Assembly: GCA_017481875.1 (NCBI GenBank)
Contig: JAFUOP010000031.1
Span: 110,108-174,107 of the forward strand
Reading direction: 5' to 3'
DNA from: Bacteroidaceae bacterium
GTDB taxonomy: Bacteria; Bacteroidota; Bacteroidia; Bacteroidales; Bacteroidaceae
Length of the DNA stretch: 64,000 bases
Positions 42,649-54,142 of the stretch are shown one piece after another (the first letter of the stretch is position 1; every line of letters begins with the position of its first letter). Under the pieces are notes generated by a model, which was not told where the DNA came from, ran no database searches, and saw only the letters and a list, made by a program, of their open reading frames with translations. Both the position numbers and the translations under genes were made by a program.

Positions 42649-43578
42649 TTATTTTTGCACAGTAGGCTTCTCTCGCCCGGCCTCCAAAAAGCGGAGCTGT
42701 GCTTCGAGCATCTCCAGGCAAGGCATTGGAAAGCCCACTTTCTTGGCCTCGGCTATGGCATTGCTGTATATGTAATCAATCTCCATTGGGCGGTGAAAAT
42801 CGTAGTCGAGTTTCATTGAGGGGGAGTAGGGTGCCATATTAAGTGTCATTTCAATCATTTGGTCGGCAAACGATGCGTCTATGTTCTTGACACCAAGTGC
42901 TTGCGCAGCACCAATTACCTCGAGCATCTGGCGGTGTATAAGCTCGCGGGTTGCGGGGTGGGCGAGCAGGTGGTCGGTGCGCGTGTTGAGTGCCACCGTC
43001 ATTCCATTGAACGGCATATTCCATACCTCTTTCTTCCAACGGGCTTCGAGATACTCCACCTCGCAGGTGGTTATGCCAGCCATAGTAAAATCGGCTATCA
43101 ATTGTTCTATTATTGCGGGTTCTTTACAGGAGTAGTTGCCTATGTTTATGCTGCCGTAGCATTGGTGATTCACGCGCCCCGGCTCGGTCTTTGATGAGCA
43201 TATAAAGGCAAGGCCGGCGGCTAAATATAGCTCGGGGAACTGTTTTTGCAGTTCCGGCTCGGGGCCTATACCATTTTGTATGAGAAGCACCAATGTGTCT
43301 TTGTGCAGCAGTGGTGGCAGCAGCTCCTTTAATAAGTGGTTACGGGTTGTTTTCAGTGCCACTATAACCACATCGGCCTTTGGCATAGATGCGGTGTCGT
43401 TATATACTTTGGGGTTGTGCAGGTGAAAAGAGCCGTCGCAAGAATCTACCTGCAAGCCGTGCTCTTTTACGTATTCATAATCGCTGTGCAGCAGAAAGTG
43501 AACGTCGCAGCCTGCGTGTGCCAGCTTGCCACCATAGAAACTGCCCACGGCACCTGTACCTATAATTGCGTATTTCAT
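42649..43578 (-). CDS. panE: 2-dehydropantoate 2-reductase
   Basis: 309 residues from MKYAIIGTGAVGSFYGGKLA, with the NADPH-binding GxGAxG motif. It reduces ketopantoate to pantoate in coenzyme A synthesis. VALKTTRNHLL, LIQNGIGPE and the ketopantoate-binding lysine region EARWKKEVWNMPFNG are present, as is the C-terminal SPSMKLDYDFHRPMEIDYI. A longer start at 43599 adds seven residues and is less likely. Confidence 0.9.
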   Translation of the reverse strand: MKYAIIGTGAVGSFYGGKLAHAGCDVHFLLHSDYEYVKEHGLQVDSCDGSFHLHNPKVYNDTASMPKADVVIVALKTTRNHLLKELLPPLLHKDTLVLLIQNGIGPEPELQKQFPELYLAAGLAFICSSKTEPGRVNHQCYGSINIGNYSCKEPAIIEQLIADFTMAGITTCEVEYLEARWKKEVWNMPFNGMTVALNTRTDHLLAHPATRELIHRQMLEVIGAAQALGVKNIDASFADQMIEMTLNMAPYSPSMKLDYDFHRPMEIDYIYSNAIAEAKKVGFPMPCLEMLEAQLRFLEAGREKPTVQK

Positions 43579-43601
43579 AAGAATTTCAATTAAAATCAAT
43601 A

Positions 43602-43639
43602 CAAAGGTAACTATTATTTAACAATATATATTATCTTTG
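43602..43639. promoter_or_regulatory. Back-to-back promoters for panE and the GH27-GH16 gene
   Basis: On the minus strand TACCTTTG (complement of 43602-43609) serves panE; on plus TATCTTTG (43632-43639) serves the gene at 43674. The two -7 boxes are 22 bases apart, so the two promoters share their upstream DNA. Confidence 0.65.
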
Positions 43640-43673
43640 AAACAAACATTGAAAATTATAATTCAATATAATT

Positions 43674-46600
43674 ATGAAAAAGTTTATACTTGGTTTAATG
43701 CTATGCGCGGTAACGGTGGTGGCTGTTGCTGTGAATCCCCCGCTGATGGGCTGGAGCTCGTGGAACACATACGGCTTCGAGATTAACGATTCTGTGATAA
43801 AAGCACAGGCCGATGCTATGCTCGAGCTTGGTTTTAAGGAATGTGGTTATAACCACATAAATATTGATGACGGCTTTTTTGGCGGTCGCGATGAAAATGG
43901 TAAACTTCTCATTCACCCCACTCGTTTCCCTAACGGTTTGCGCCCACTTGTAGATTATATTCACAGCCAAGGGCTTAAAGCGGGTATCTACTCCGATGCG
44001 GGGCGCAATACTTGTGCTTCGTTCTGGGGTGGCGATGATATAGGCATAGGTGTGGGCCTCTATGGGCACGATGAGCAGGATATGAATTTGTATTTCAATG
44101 AGTTGAACTTCGATTTTATTAAAGTGGATTATTGCGGTGCCGACGATGAAAATAATTCCGAGGGGCTCGACCTCGATGTGGAGGCGCGCTACAAGGAGAT
44201 TTATGAGGCGATAAAGAGCACCGGCCGCAACGATGTTACCTGGAATATCTGCCGTTGGGCATTCCCCGGTACTTGGGCTTGCGATATTGCCAATTCCTGG
44301 CGCACTACCGAGGATATTTACCTTGGCTGGGCATCGGTAAAGAGCATTATAAATCAAAGTCTTTACCTCTCGGCTTATACCGGCAATGGCCGTTACAATG
44401 ATATGGATATGCTTGAGGTGGGCCGTGGTCTCACCGACGAGGAGGACAAAACCCATTTTGGTATGTGGTGTGTTATGAGCTCGCCGCTGCTTATTGGTTG
44501 CGACCTCAACGATATAAAGGGTAATGCGCTTGCATTGATGCAGAACAAAGAACTTATTGCAGTGAACCAAGATGTTCTTGGCCTGCAGGCCTATGTGGTT
44601 AAAAGGGAGAATGGTGCTTATGTACTTGTGAAAGATGTTGAGGAGTTGAATGGCACGAAGCGTGTGGTGGCCTTTTACAACCCTACCGATGCCGAGCTGT
44701 CTATGAGTGTTACTTTCTCGGCACTCGACCTTGCAGGTGAGGTGGCAGTGCGCGACCTCTTTGAAAAGAAAGATAGAGGCCTGTTCAGTGAGTCATTGGC
44801 TGTTACTGTGCCCGCACACGGCACACGCATATATAAATTAACTGCAGAAGAACGCCTTGAACGCTCTCTTTACGAGGCAGAAACTGCTTGGCTCACCTGC
44901 TATCAGGAATTGGAGAACCACGAGACTGCCGGCACTGCTATGTACCTCGACAAGCCCTCTTGCTCGGGCGGTGTTGCTGTTGGCTGGCTTGGTGGCAAGG
45001 AGGAAAACGACCTGCAATGGCGCAATGTCTATAGCAAGGAGGGTGGCGAATATACACTCCGTTTCTCATTTATTTCGGGCGAGGACCGTAAAATGTTGGT
45101 TAGTGTGAACGATGGCACCCCCGTTGAAGTTTCCACAAACGGCGGCAACTGGAGTACTGTGGGCACGGTAGATGTCGATGTAACCCTGAACAAAGGCAAC
45201 AACGTAGTGCGTCTTTATAACCAAGGCTGGTTGGGCGACATCGATTGTATGAGGCTTATTCCAAAAAATGTGGTAGTGGAAGAAGATATATATCCTGTTG
45301 TGTTCGACAAAGATTTGAATTACACGCACGGCTCGCGTCGCCTTAACAAAATTTCTTTGAATGGTTCTGCCGATGGCGACCAAACAATAGATATGCCCAC
45401 ACCGCTAAAAATCTATAGTAATGTAGATAATGTTGCCTTCACTGCAATGGCCGGTGAATCGCTTACACCCACATTCGGTTTTACAGGTGATTGGATGAAC
45501 GGTTTTGTATATCTCGACCGTGGGCACGATGGTTCTTTTGATGCTGTGTTGAACGAAAATGGCACTTATGCTGCCAATAGTGATATTATGGCCTTCTCTT
45601 ATGCCGAACCTACATTGAACTCGGGTGTGGGGTATAACAGCACCGGTGCACGTGTAAACAATGCCAATGTGCTCAACCCACCTTCGTTCACCCTGCCTGC
45701 CGACCTTGAAAATGGTTTCTACCTTATGCGTTACAAAGTCGATTGGGCTTCTATAGACCCTGCCGGAAGGGCCGAGGACGGCAACGGAATAATAAAGAAC
45801 GGTGGTGCAGTGTGTGATGTTCGCATAAACGTTCATAGCGAGAGTGGCGTGCTCTCTGCGGTAGCCGAAAACGGTGCTTTGCTTGCCGGCGATGGTTCAC
45901 CCTTGCCTGCCAAGGTGTCTTTTGGCAAGCCGCTTGAATTGAAGATTGTGCCTGCCGAAGGTTATATGCTCGACGCTATAAAGGTGCGCCATGGACATAA
46001 TCTTGCCGGTGATGCCGAAAAATGTGGTGTAAAGCAGTACAGCGATGATATTATCCCTGCATATATGTGCGAAGGCGATGTGCTTGTTTTGCCTGCCGAG
46101 TATGTAGATGGTGATGTGCAGGTAGAGGCTGTTTTTGTAGAAGCTCCTGACGATGTAGTGGGTGGTGAATATGCCGTTTCTTTTGAAAAAGAGACAGTTG
46201 CAGCAAAAGAGTATAGTGCAGTGCTTTCTTTGAATGTGGGGCTCAACGATTATACAACCGCTGTAGAGGGTAATAAAGTATATGTAGATAATACCGAAAT
46301 TCCTGTTGTTCTGTTGTCGCCAAAGTCGCTCACTCTTTCTGTTGAAGATAACCGCGAAGGCTTGCACTACTATCTGTATATAGATTGGAACAATGACGGC
46401 CGTTTCACAGCTTTGCTCAATGGCGATGGGCAGCCCTCATATTCGAGTGAGCTTGCAGCATTTACATATTACAATGGCAAGGACAGTAATGGAAATGAAG
46501 TTGTTCCCGGCAAGGAGTTGCCGCTTTACACCCTGCCCACCAATATTCCTGCAGGTGTCTATCGTGCCCGTCTGAAGGCCGATGTAAATAATATATCTCC

Positions 46601-47936
46601 TGCAGGCTCTGCCGATATTGTTGCCTGCAACGGTGTGGTGTTGGATTTCCTTATAAATATTATTGCCGATGATTGTCCATTGAATCTTAATACGCTCAAT
46701 GGTAGTATAATAGCTCCCAATAATTCTGCGTTGCCAATGACGATTACTCCGCAGGCTGAGTTGCAATTCCAGCTTATGCCCGGTGCTCCCGGGTTCGAAG
46801 CAAGCGAGGTTGTTGTGCGCCACGGGCACAATATAAACGGCGAGCAGTATGTCAATGGCAACAAACAGTGGAGCGAGGAGGTGCTTGAGGCATCGGCCGG
46901 TGTTATTACTCTGCCTGCCGAGTATGTAGATGGCGAGGTAGAGATTATTGCCGAGTTTGCAAGGAGCAGCGACAGTGAGTGGCACCTTGTATTCAGCGAT
47001 GAATTTAATGCAGTCGACGGCACACAGCCTGCAAGCCAATGGTGGTCGCGTTGTCTGCGCCAGGGTGCCACTTGGAACCGTTGGTTGAGCGACCGCGAGG
47101 AGGTTGTTTACATTGAAGATGGTAAGCTGGTTACTCGTGCAATACCAAACCCCGACACCTCGGTAGATGATGTTCCTATGATTACAGGCGGTATCTGGAG
47201 CAGGGGCAAGTTTGGCTTTACATACGGTCGCATAGAGGGCCGCATAAAGACCAATGGCTGGAGAGGCAATTTCCCCGCCTTCTGGCTGATGCCCGAGGAC
47301 CAGTCCGGTGGTTGGCCCAACGATGGCGAAATTGATATATGGGAGGTAATAGATGCTCAGGAGAGAGCCTATCATACCGTTCACTCAAACTGGACATACA
47401 ATTTGGGAAATACAGGCAACCCGCAGTCGAGTTTCAATGAATATACTCCCCTCGACCGTTACCACGTGTTTACACTCGAGTGGGACGAAACATCGCTCGT
47501 GTGGTTTGTGAATGGCAAGCAGGTGGCGCAGTACTATAAGTCGTCGTCAAGCGATGCTCTTAATAAAGGGCAGTGGCCTTTTAACGACCATTTCCACATT
47601 ATACTGAACCAGAGTGTGGGCAATGGCTCGTGGGCTGCAAATGCCGATGTTACACACACCTATGAAACATTGTTCGACTGGGTGCGTGTATATCAGAAGA
47701 AGGGTATGGAGAATACCCTCGGTACGGTGGGCATTGTAAATGTTGCAGAGAAGAAACCTGTGAAGCTGTCGGCTGCAGATGGCGGTGTGATGGTTTCTGT
47801 GGCTTCGCCCCAAAATGTTGTGGTGTATGACATTGTGGGCCGTGCAGTGGCCGAGGCGTTTGTAGATGGTTGCCACACTTTCTACCTGCCTGCCGGTATT
47901 TATGTAATTGGCGGGCAAAAGGCTTCTGTTAAGTAA
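43674..47936 (+). CDS. Secreted multidomain glycosidase, GH27 plus GH16
   Basis: 1,420 residues. Signal peptide to about residue 20; GH27 alpha-galactosidase domain (about 22-390) with nucleophile Asp152 (FIKVDYCG) and acid/base Asp214 (WRTTED); a carbohydrate-binding-like beta domain (about 395-530); then two rounds of a GEVED-like domain (DWNNDGRF, DRGHDGSF) plus a repeat carrying VRHGHN and LPAEYVDG; a GH16 domain (about 1100-1345) with ExDxxE at Glu1219-Glu1224 (GEIDIWEV); and a C-terminal type IX secretion sorting domain (about 1350-1420). Both catalytic sites look intact. It likely degrades a galactose- and beta-glucan- or galactan-containing polysaccharide at the cell surface. Confidence 0.85.
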   Translation: MKKFILGLMLCAVTVVAVAVNPPLMGWSSWNTYGFEINDSVIKAQADAMLELGFKECGYNHINIDDGFFGGRDENGKLLIHPTRFPNGLRPLVDYIHSQGLKAGIYSDAGRNTCASFWGGDDIGIGVGLYGHDEQDMNLYFNELNFDFIKVDYCGADDENNSEGLDLDVEARYKEIYEAIKSTGRNDVTWNICRWAFPGTWACDIANSWRTTEDIYLGWASVKSIINQSLYLSAYTGNGRYNDMDMLEVGRGLTDEEDKTHFGMWCVMSSPLLIGCDLNDIKGNALALMQNKELIAVNQDVLGLQAYVVKRENGAYVLVKDVEELNGTKRVVAFYNPTDAELSMSVTFSALDLAGEVAVRDLFEKKDRGLFSESLAVTVPAHGTRIYKLTAEERLERSLYEAETAWLTCYQELENHETAGTAMYLDKPSCSGGVAVGWLGGKEENDLQWRNVYSKEGGEYTLRFSFISGEDRKMLVSVNDGTPVEVSTNGGNWSTVGTVDVDVTLNKGNNVVRLYNQGWLGDIDCMRLIPKNVVVEEDIYPVVFDKDLNYTHGSRRLNKISLNGSADGDQTIDMPTPLKIYSNVDNVAFTAMAGESLTPTFGFTGDWMNGFVYLDRGHDGSFDAVLNENGTYAANSDIMAFSYAEPTLNSGVGYNSTGARVNNANVLNPPSFTLPADLENGFYLMRYKVDWASIDPAGRAEDGNGIIKNGGAVCDVRINVHSESGVLSAVAENGALLAGDGSPLPAKVSFGKPLELKIVPAEGYMLDAIKVRHGHNLAGDAEKCGVKQYSDDIIPAYMCEGDVLVLPAEYVDGDVQVEAVFVEAPDDVVGGEYAVSFEKETVAAKEYSAVLSLNVGLNDYTTAVEGNKVYVDNTEIPVVLLSPKSLTLSVEDNREGLHYYLYIDWNNDGRFTALLNGDGQPSYSSELAAFTYYNGKDSNGNEVVPGKELPLYTLPTNIPAGVYRARLKADVNNISPAGSADIVACNGVVLDFLINIIADDCPLNLNTLNGSIIAPNNSALPMTITPQAELQFQLMPGAPGFEASEVVVRHGHNINGEQYVNGNKQWSEEVLEASAGVITLPAEYVDGEVEIIAEFARSSDSEWHLVFSDEFNAVDGTQPASQWWSRCLRQGATWNRWLSDREEVVYIEDGKLVTRAIPNPDTSVDDVPMITGGIWSRGKFGFTYGRIEGRIKTNGWRGNFPAFWLMPEDQSGGWPNDGEIDIWEVIDAQERAYHTVHSNWTYNLGNTGNPQSSFNEYTPLDRYHVFTLEWDETSLVWFVNGKQVAQYYKSSSSDALNKGQWPFNDHFHIILNQSVGNGSWAANADVTHTYETLFDWVRVYQKKGMENTLGTVGIVNVAEKKPVKLSAADGGVMVSVASPQNVVVYDIVGRAVAEAFVDGCHTFYLPAGIYVIGGQKASVK

Positions 47937-47959
47937 TACGTTAGTGCTTTTATAGATGA

Positions 47960-47988
47960 ACCTCGGGCGGCCACTGGCCGCCCGAGGT
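47960..47988 (+). terminator. Hairpin after the glycosidase gene
   Basis: ACCTCGGGCGGCC and GGCCGCCCGAGGT pair perfectly around a 3-base loop, 23 bases after the stop; only a short T-rich tail follows. Confidence 0.7.
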
Positions 47989-48059
47989 GTTTGTATGGGT
48001 AGGAATGAAAATGTAATATTTTTTATTCTAAAACGGATAAATAACAAGTTTTTGTGAGC

Positions 48060-48160
48060 CGGCTTGCACTATCTTAGGCTATCGCCCAAGATAGGTTCGT
48101 GCTTTGTAATATTATACTTTGTTAGTCGGCTTGCACTATCTTTACCTTCGGTGAAGATAG
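48060..48160 (+). repeat. Two REP-like hairpin elements
   Basis: CGGCTTGCACTATCTT occurs at 48060-48075 and 48127-48142; each copy continues into a hairpin closed by CTATCTT/AAGATAG (48069-48094 and 48136-48160). The same 16 bases occur a third time at 48391-48406, there as part of the pyrG promoter. The stretch from 47937 to 48607 otherwise holds no convincing gene. Confidence 0.75.
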
Positions 48161-48184
48161 GCTGCGCCTCGGGAATACCTGTAA

Positions 48185-50215
<2,031 letters not shown>

Positions 50216-50229
50216 TTGGAGTAATATAG

Positions 50230-50281
50230 ATACTAAAAAGAATAGGCATAGCCACAGGGCTATGCCTATTCTTTTTAGTAT
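50230..50281. terminator. 52-base palindromic terminator between pyrG and fabG
   Basis: Two perfect 24-base arms (starting ATACTAAAAAG, loop ACAG) contain A and T runs, and lie between convergent genes. A bidirectional terminator. Confidence 0.85.
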
Positions 50282-50293
50282 GTGTCGTTGTCA

Positions 50294-51040
50294 TCAGCAG
50301 CTCATTGCACCGCAGCAGTTAATTACCTGCCCGCTAACGTATGCCGAAAGGTCGCTGGCAAGGAAGAGGGCTACGCCTGCAACGTCTTCGGGGGCACCGG
50401 CACGGCGTAGGGGTATGCTCTTGGCCCAGGCATCGCGTACGTCCTCGGGGAGGGCGGTAGTCATGTCGGTGAGTATGAAGCCGGGGGCTATGCAATTGGC
50501 TCTTATACCTCGCGGGCCCATCTCCTTGGCTACCGACTTGGCAAGGCCTATGACACCGGCTTTTGATGCCGAGTAGTTGCACTGGCCGGCGTTGCCGTGC
50601 TCACCTACAATAGATGTCATATTTATGATGCTGCCACTGCGCTGCTTTGCCATTGCCGGGACCACGGCGCGGGTGAAGTTGAATGCCGATTTCAGGTTTA
50701 CGTTTATAACGCTGTCCCACTGCTCCTCGGTCATACGCATAAGCATTCCGTCTTTTGTTATTCCGGCATTGTTCACAAGTATGTCTATTTTGCCAAAGTC
50801 GGCAAGAATCTGTTTCACGGTCTCTTCGGTGGCTGTGTAGTCCGATGCGTCCGATGCGTATCCTTTGCAGGTTACTCCCATTGCTGTTATCTGCTCAATG
50901 AGTTCCTGTGCATTGTTGTTTATCTGGCGGTAGGTGAAGGCTACGTTTGCGCCTGCCTCGGCAAATTTCACTGCTATTGCACGGCCTATTCCGCGTGTTG
51001 CTCCTGTTACAAGGGCTGTTTTTCCTTCCAATAGTTTCAT
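50294..51040 (-). CDS. fabG: 3-oxoacyl-ACP reductase
   Basis: 248-residue short-chain dehydrogenase from MKLLEGKTALVTGATRGIGR. NADPH-binding TGATRGIG (12-19), NNAGITKDGMLMRM, the catalytic Ser in MTSIVGEHGNAGQ and YSASKAG (Tyr, Lys) are present, and the FabG-specific GFILTDMT follows. It acts in fatty-acid elongation. The C-terminus ends in an unusual cysteine-rich CCGAMSC. A start at 51094 is possible but poorer. Confidence 0.9.
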   Translation of the reverse strand: MKLLEGKTALVTGATRGIGRAIAVKFAEAGANVAFTYRQINNNAQELIEQITAMGVTCKGYASDASDYTATEETVKQILADFGKIDILVNNAGITKDGMLMRMTEEQWDSVINVNLKSAFNFTRAVVPAMAKQRSGSIINMTSIVGEHGNAGQCNYSASKAGVIGLAKSVAKEMGPRGIRANCIAPGFILTDMTTALPEDVRDAWAKSIPLRRAGAPEDVAGVALFLASDLSAYVSGQVINCCGAMSC

Positions 51041-51073
51041 AAGTATTCTATTTAGGTTATTGTTTTCTTTGTG

Positions 51074-51081
51074 CGAAGATA
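51074..51081 (-). promoter_or_regulatory. -7 box of fabG
   Basis: On the minus strand this reads TATCTTCG, 33 bases before the fabG start, matching the form seen at several other genes here. Confidence 0.6.
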
Positions 51082-51341
51082 ACTCTTTTGCCAATATTTT
51101 CCCCGTTTTACAGTGAAAATATCTCCTCTTTTATGCTGTTTATGGGTTGTAACAGATAAAATTTAATAAAAATTAACAAGTGTGTAAATTGCTGATATTT
51201 AATGTTTTGCGCTGTGTGGGTGGCTTGTTCTGTGTACTGTATATGTGGTTACAAGTTTGCACTTTTTTCTTTAAATTTGTGTAGAAAGTGCTTGATTATA
51301 GCTGTGATAGCACATATTTATTAATATTTATTTTACTGTTT

Positions 51342-51650
51342 ATGAATAAGATTTATTTGGAGCCTATTACTAAGGCTCAGTCGTTGGTGACCGGTGTGAA
51401 GACAAAAGTTGATGTTTTGCAGAAAAAAGGAATAGTGGTAGATGTGGAGAAGTTGCAACATCTATGTGTATCACTGGAAGAGGCCGGTGCTGCACAAGAT
51501 GTGGCTGAAGAGAAACTGAAAGAGGCGCGTGCCATGGCGCACAATTGCTTGGAAGAGTTAAAGGCTTGCTACAGCGATTCCAAGAGCCCTATTAAGCAGA
51601 ACTTTCCACCCGAAGCGTGGCTCTCGTTCGGTATTGTGGATAAGAAGTAA
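51342..51650 (+). CDS. Small helical protein of unknown function
   Basis: 102 residues from MNKIYLEPITKAQSLVTGVK. Mostly helical, with two amphipathic segments (about 10-70) and a short C-terminal stretch FPPEAWLSFGIVDKK. Preceded by a -7 box TAAATTTG at 51272-51279. No family recognised. It ends at a palindromic terminator shared with the convergent lipoprotein gene. Confidence 0.6.
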   Translation: MNKIYLEPITKAQSLVTGVKTKVDVLQKKGIVVDVEKLQHLCVSLEEAGAAQDVAEEKLKEARAMAHNCLEELKACYSDSKSPIKQNFPPEAWLSFGIVDKK

Positions 51651-51668
51651 CACTTTATTCTAATTTGC

Positions 51669-51714
51669 ACACAAAAAAAATGCGATGCCCGCGGGCATCG
51701 CATTTTTTTTGTGT
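51669..51714. terminator. 46-bp palindromic bidirectional terminator
   Basis: A perfect palindrome centred on GCCCGCGGGC, with A8 on the left and T8 on the right inside the arms, between convergent genes. Confidence 0.9.
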
Positions 51715-51725
51715 GGGGGAGGGGC

Positions 51726-54095
51726 TCATTCAAACTTGTATGCTGATGTGTTTTTAAAACCTGCAATACTGAAGTATTTCTGTATTTCTCCTGTGAGGGT
51801 AACTTTCTTACCTAAATTACCGGGGTTGTCTACAAGGTTAAGCTTCTCTCTAACTTCGCCTTTGGGTAGCTGTACAGGGATACATTTGCTTGCGTCTGTT
51901 TCGTTGGGGTTATCGGCAATAATAATATTTGTATTAGATGCATTTTCTGTGCCGAAGATAGGTGTGAATTTTGATTTTCCGGCTTCAGATGTACCTACAA
52001 TATATGCAGAAACAACAGCCTCGCCTGTGTAGCCGGCATCGTATTTCTGAATAAGTTGTGCTACAGTGATAGTGCCTTCTATTGAAGGTGTTTCCTCTTC
52101 ATCTTCTTTATCACCGCCTGTGCTGCCGTCTGCTGCCACAACACTTGTTGCCATTGTGCTGATGAATTTTGTACCTGTTACACCCAATAGGTAGCCTGTA
52201 ACGATAACCTCTTTGCCATTGAGACCGGCATCAACAACACCGTCTTTGGGGTATGCAATGCTGCCGACTGCTGTAGATGCGCCATCGACGTTTACATTGT
52301 AGTAATAGCCACTGATGCTGAGAACTCCCTTGTACTGTACATACTTAACAACAGGGTTTGCAATGTATGCATCAAGGGCTGCGCCGTTCATCTCTACAGC
52401 ATCAGGTGTGCTCACGCTCTCGGTGCCTGTTTTTGTAACGGTAGATGAGTTGCCGAACTGCAAAAGACCACCGTAAACGCTTGTTGTGCCACTTACTGTA
52501 ACAACGTCGCCCACGCTATAGCCATTGTCTTCGCCAAGATATACAAGTATAGAGCCTGTGTTGTCGCCCAAAAGGAAACCGCGTGCATAGGTCGCAAGTA
52601 CAGTTCCGCTTGCTGTGGCATTGCCTTCACCGGCTGCTATGATAGCTGCAATTGTTCCTTCGGGTGCGGGTGTGGGTGTGTCGGGGGTATCTGTGCCACC
52701 TTGGCCTGCGCCTTTGGCTACAACAACATTCTTAACCTCCCAAGTACCGGCCTTTGTTGCCGATGATGTGTATTTGAATGCAATTCTCACATTGCTCTTT
52801 CCCATAAATTCCGCAGGAATAGCAATTTTGCCTGTGTTAGAGAAACTCCAATCTACAGCATTTTCTACTGCGTTGTAGTCGATGGTTGCCCAGGTGGCAG
52901 TTGCTACGTCGTCGGTGTAGTCGTTGCTTATAAGAAGTTGGTTATAATCTTTAACTTTGCCACTTTCTGTGTAACGAATTACGTAGTCAAAAACAATGTA
53001 TGCCTCTGTTTCTTTTGAAAAATCTATTGCAGGTGATACAAGCCAGCTTTCTGCTGCATTGTTTTCTTTGCTACTGCTGTCGTATGCTGTTACTTTTGCA
53101 CAGCTGTAATCGATTACCCAGGGATAGTTGCCTATGGTTTGCGCAGTGGTGAATGTGCCGAAGCTACTTGCAAATGTTTCGTTGATATATGCATCTGTTG
53201 CAGGTGTATCCTCACTATCCTCTTCGCCCTCGAACACGGCTTTTGTAACGCTCTTGAGTCCGGGAACACCGAAGTATTTCTCTATTGAACCGGTGAGGGC
53301 TACCTGTTTTTTATAGTTACCAGGGTTGTCCTTTAAGTTTACTTTGTTGCGTACAGCACCGCTGGGTAATTGCACAGGAATACATTTTGCCGGGTCGGTC
53401 TCATCGGGGCTGTCGGCAAGCAGAACGTCGGTTTTTTCAGCGTCATCGGTTACATTGCCGTTGAACTTGGCACCTGATTCATAGCTTTGTCCTTCAACCC
53501 AGCCTACTATGTAGCCTTTTACAATTGCGGGTGTGGGTGTGCCAGAGTATGCATCAATAGCCTCTGCAACGGTCATCTCTGCAATCTCCTCGGGCTCGCC
53601 GGTAGTAGCACTGTGCGAGTAGATGTAAGCTTCGTTCTGCACTGTTTCGGGAGTGTTGCCTTTGTAGTTTACCACCTTGCCATAGATGATTACCTCGTCA
53701 CCTATGTTCAAAACATCATTGTCGGTGAATTTTTTGTTTTCGAGGTTGTGGCAACGAAATACATAGAACTGCTCGCTTGTTGTTTTGCCGTCGGCCGAGA
53801 TATAGAATGTTGCATTGCCATATTGGCTGTTTGGTGCTTCTTTGATACTGCAAATTATACCCTTTACATAAATTGCTTTATCCGAATTCTTGTCGGCTTC
53901 CAAGGTGCTTATGAAAGCGTTTGCGCCTGCCGGGTTATAAGGGCTTTCTAATGTGCCTTCACCTTCCGGTGTACTTACATTACTTCCACTACCTCCACCT
54001 ATGCTTGGTATTTCATAGGGCTCGGGAACATCTTCGCAGGCATTGAAACTAAATAATGCAACTGCTACAAGAAATAGATACTTTAATGTTTTCAT
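51726..54095 (-). CDS. Large surface lipoprotein with repeated OB-like domains
   Basis: 789 residues, lipoprotein signal MKTLKYLFLVAVALFSFNAC (Cys20) followed by acidic residues. It has several strand-rich modules: an N-terminal one (about 50-165), two closely related ones with CIPVQLP, NLKDNPGN/NLVDNPGN and EKYFGVPGLKS/QKYFSIAGFKN (about 170-290 and 690-789), a jelly-roll middle of choice-of-anchor type (about 300-465), and a further module (about 480-660). The modules resemble DUF6359/OB-like domains. Third gene of the TonB receptor operon; probably a surface binding protein. The ligand is not shown. Confidence 0.75.
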   Translation of the reverse strand: MKTLKYLFLVAVALFSFNACEDVPEPYEIPSIGGGSGSNVSTPEGEGTLESPYNPAGANAFISTLEADKNSDKAIYVKGIICSIKEAPNSQYGNATFYISADGKTTSEQFYVFRCHNLENKKFTDNDVLNIGDEVIIYGKVVNYKGNTPETVQNEAYIYSHSATTGEPEEIAEMTVAEAIDAYSGTPTPAIVKGYIVGWVEGQSYESGAKFNGNVTDDAEKTDVLLADSPDETDPAKCIPVQLPSGAVRNKVNLKDNPGNYKKQVALTGSIEKYFGVPGLKSVTKAVFEGEEDSEDTPATDAYINETFASSFGTFTTAQTIGNYPWVIDYSCAKVTAYDSSSKENNAAESWLVSPAIDFSKETEAYIVFDYVIRYTESGKVKDYNQLLISNDYTDDVATATWATIDYNAVENAVDWSFSNTGKIAIPAEFMGKSNVRIAFKYTSSATKAGTWEVKNVVVAKGAGQGGTDTPDTPTPAPEGTIAAIIAAGEGNATASGTVLATYARGFLLGDNTGSILVYLGEDNGYSVGDVVTVSGTTSVYGGLLQFGNSSTVTKTGTESVSTPDAVEMNGAALDAYIANPVVKYVQYKGVLSISGYYYNVNVDGASTAVGSIAYPKDGVVDAGLNGKEVIVTGYLLGVTGTKFISTMATSVVAADGSTGGDKEDEEETPSIEGTITVAQLIQKYDAGYTGEAVVSAYIVGTSEAGKSKFTPIFGTENASNTNIIIADNPNETDASKCIPVQLPKGEVREKLNLVDNPGNLGKKVTLTGEIQKYFSIAGFKNTSAYKFE

Positions 54096-54142
54096 TGTTA
54101 TGTGTTTTAATAATTATTTCTATAGTATTAATTAATGTATGT

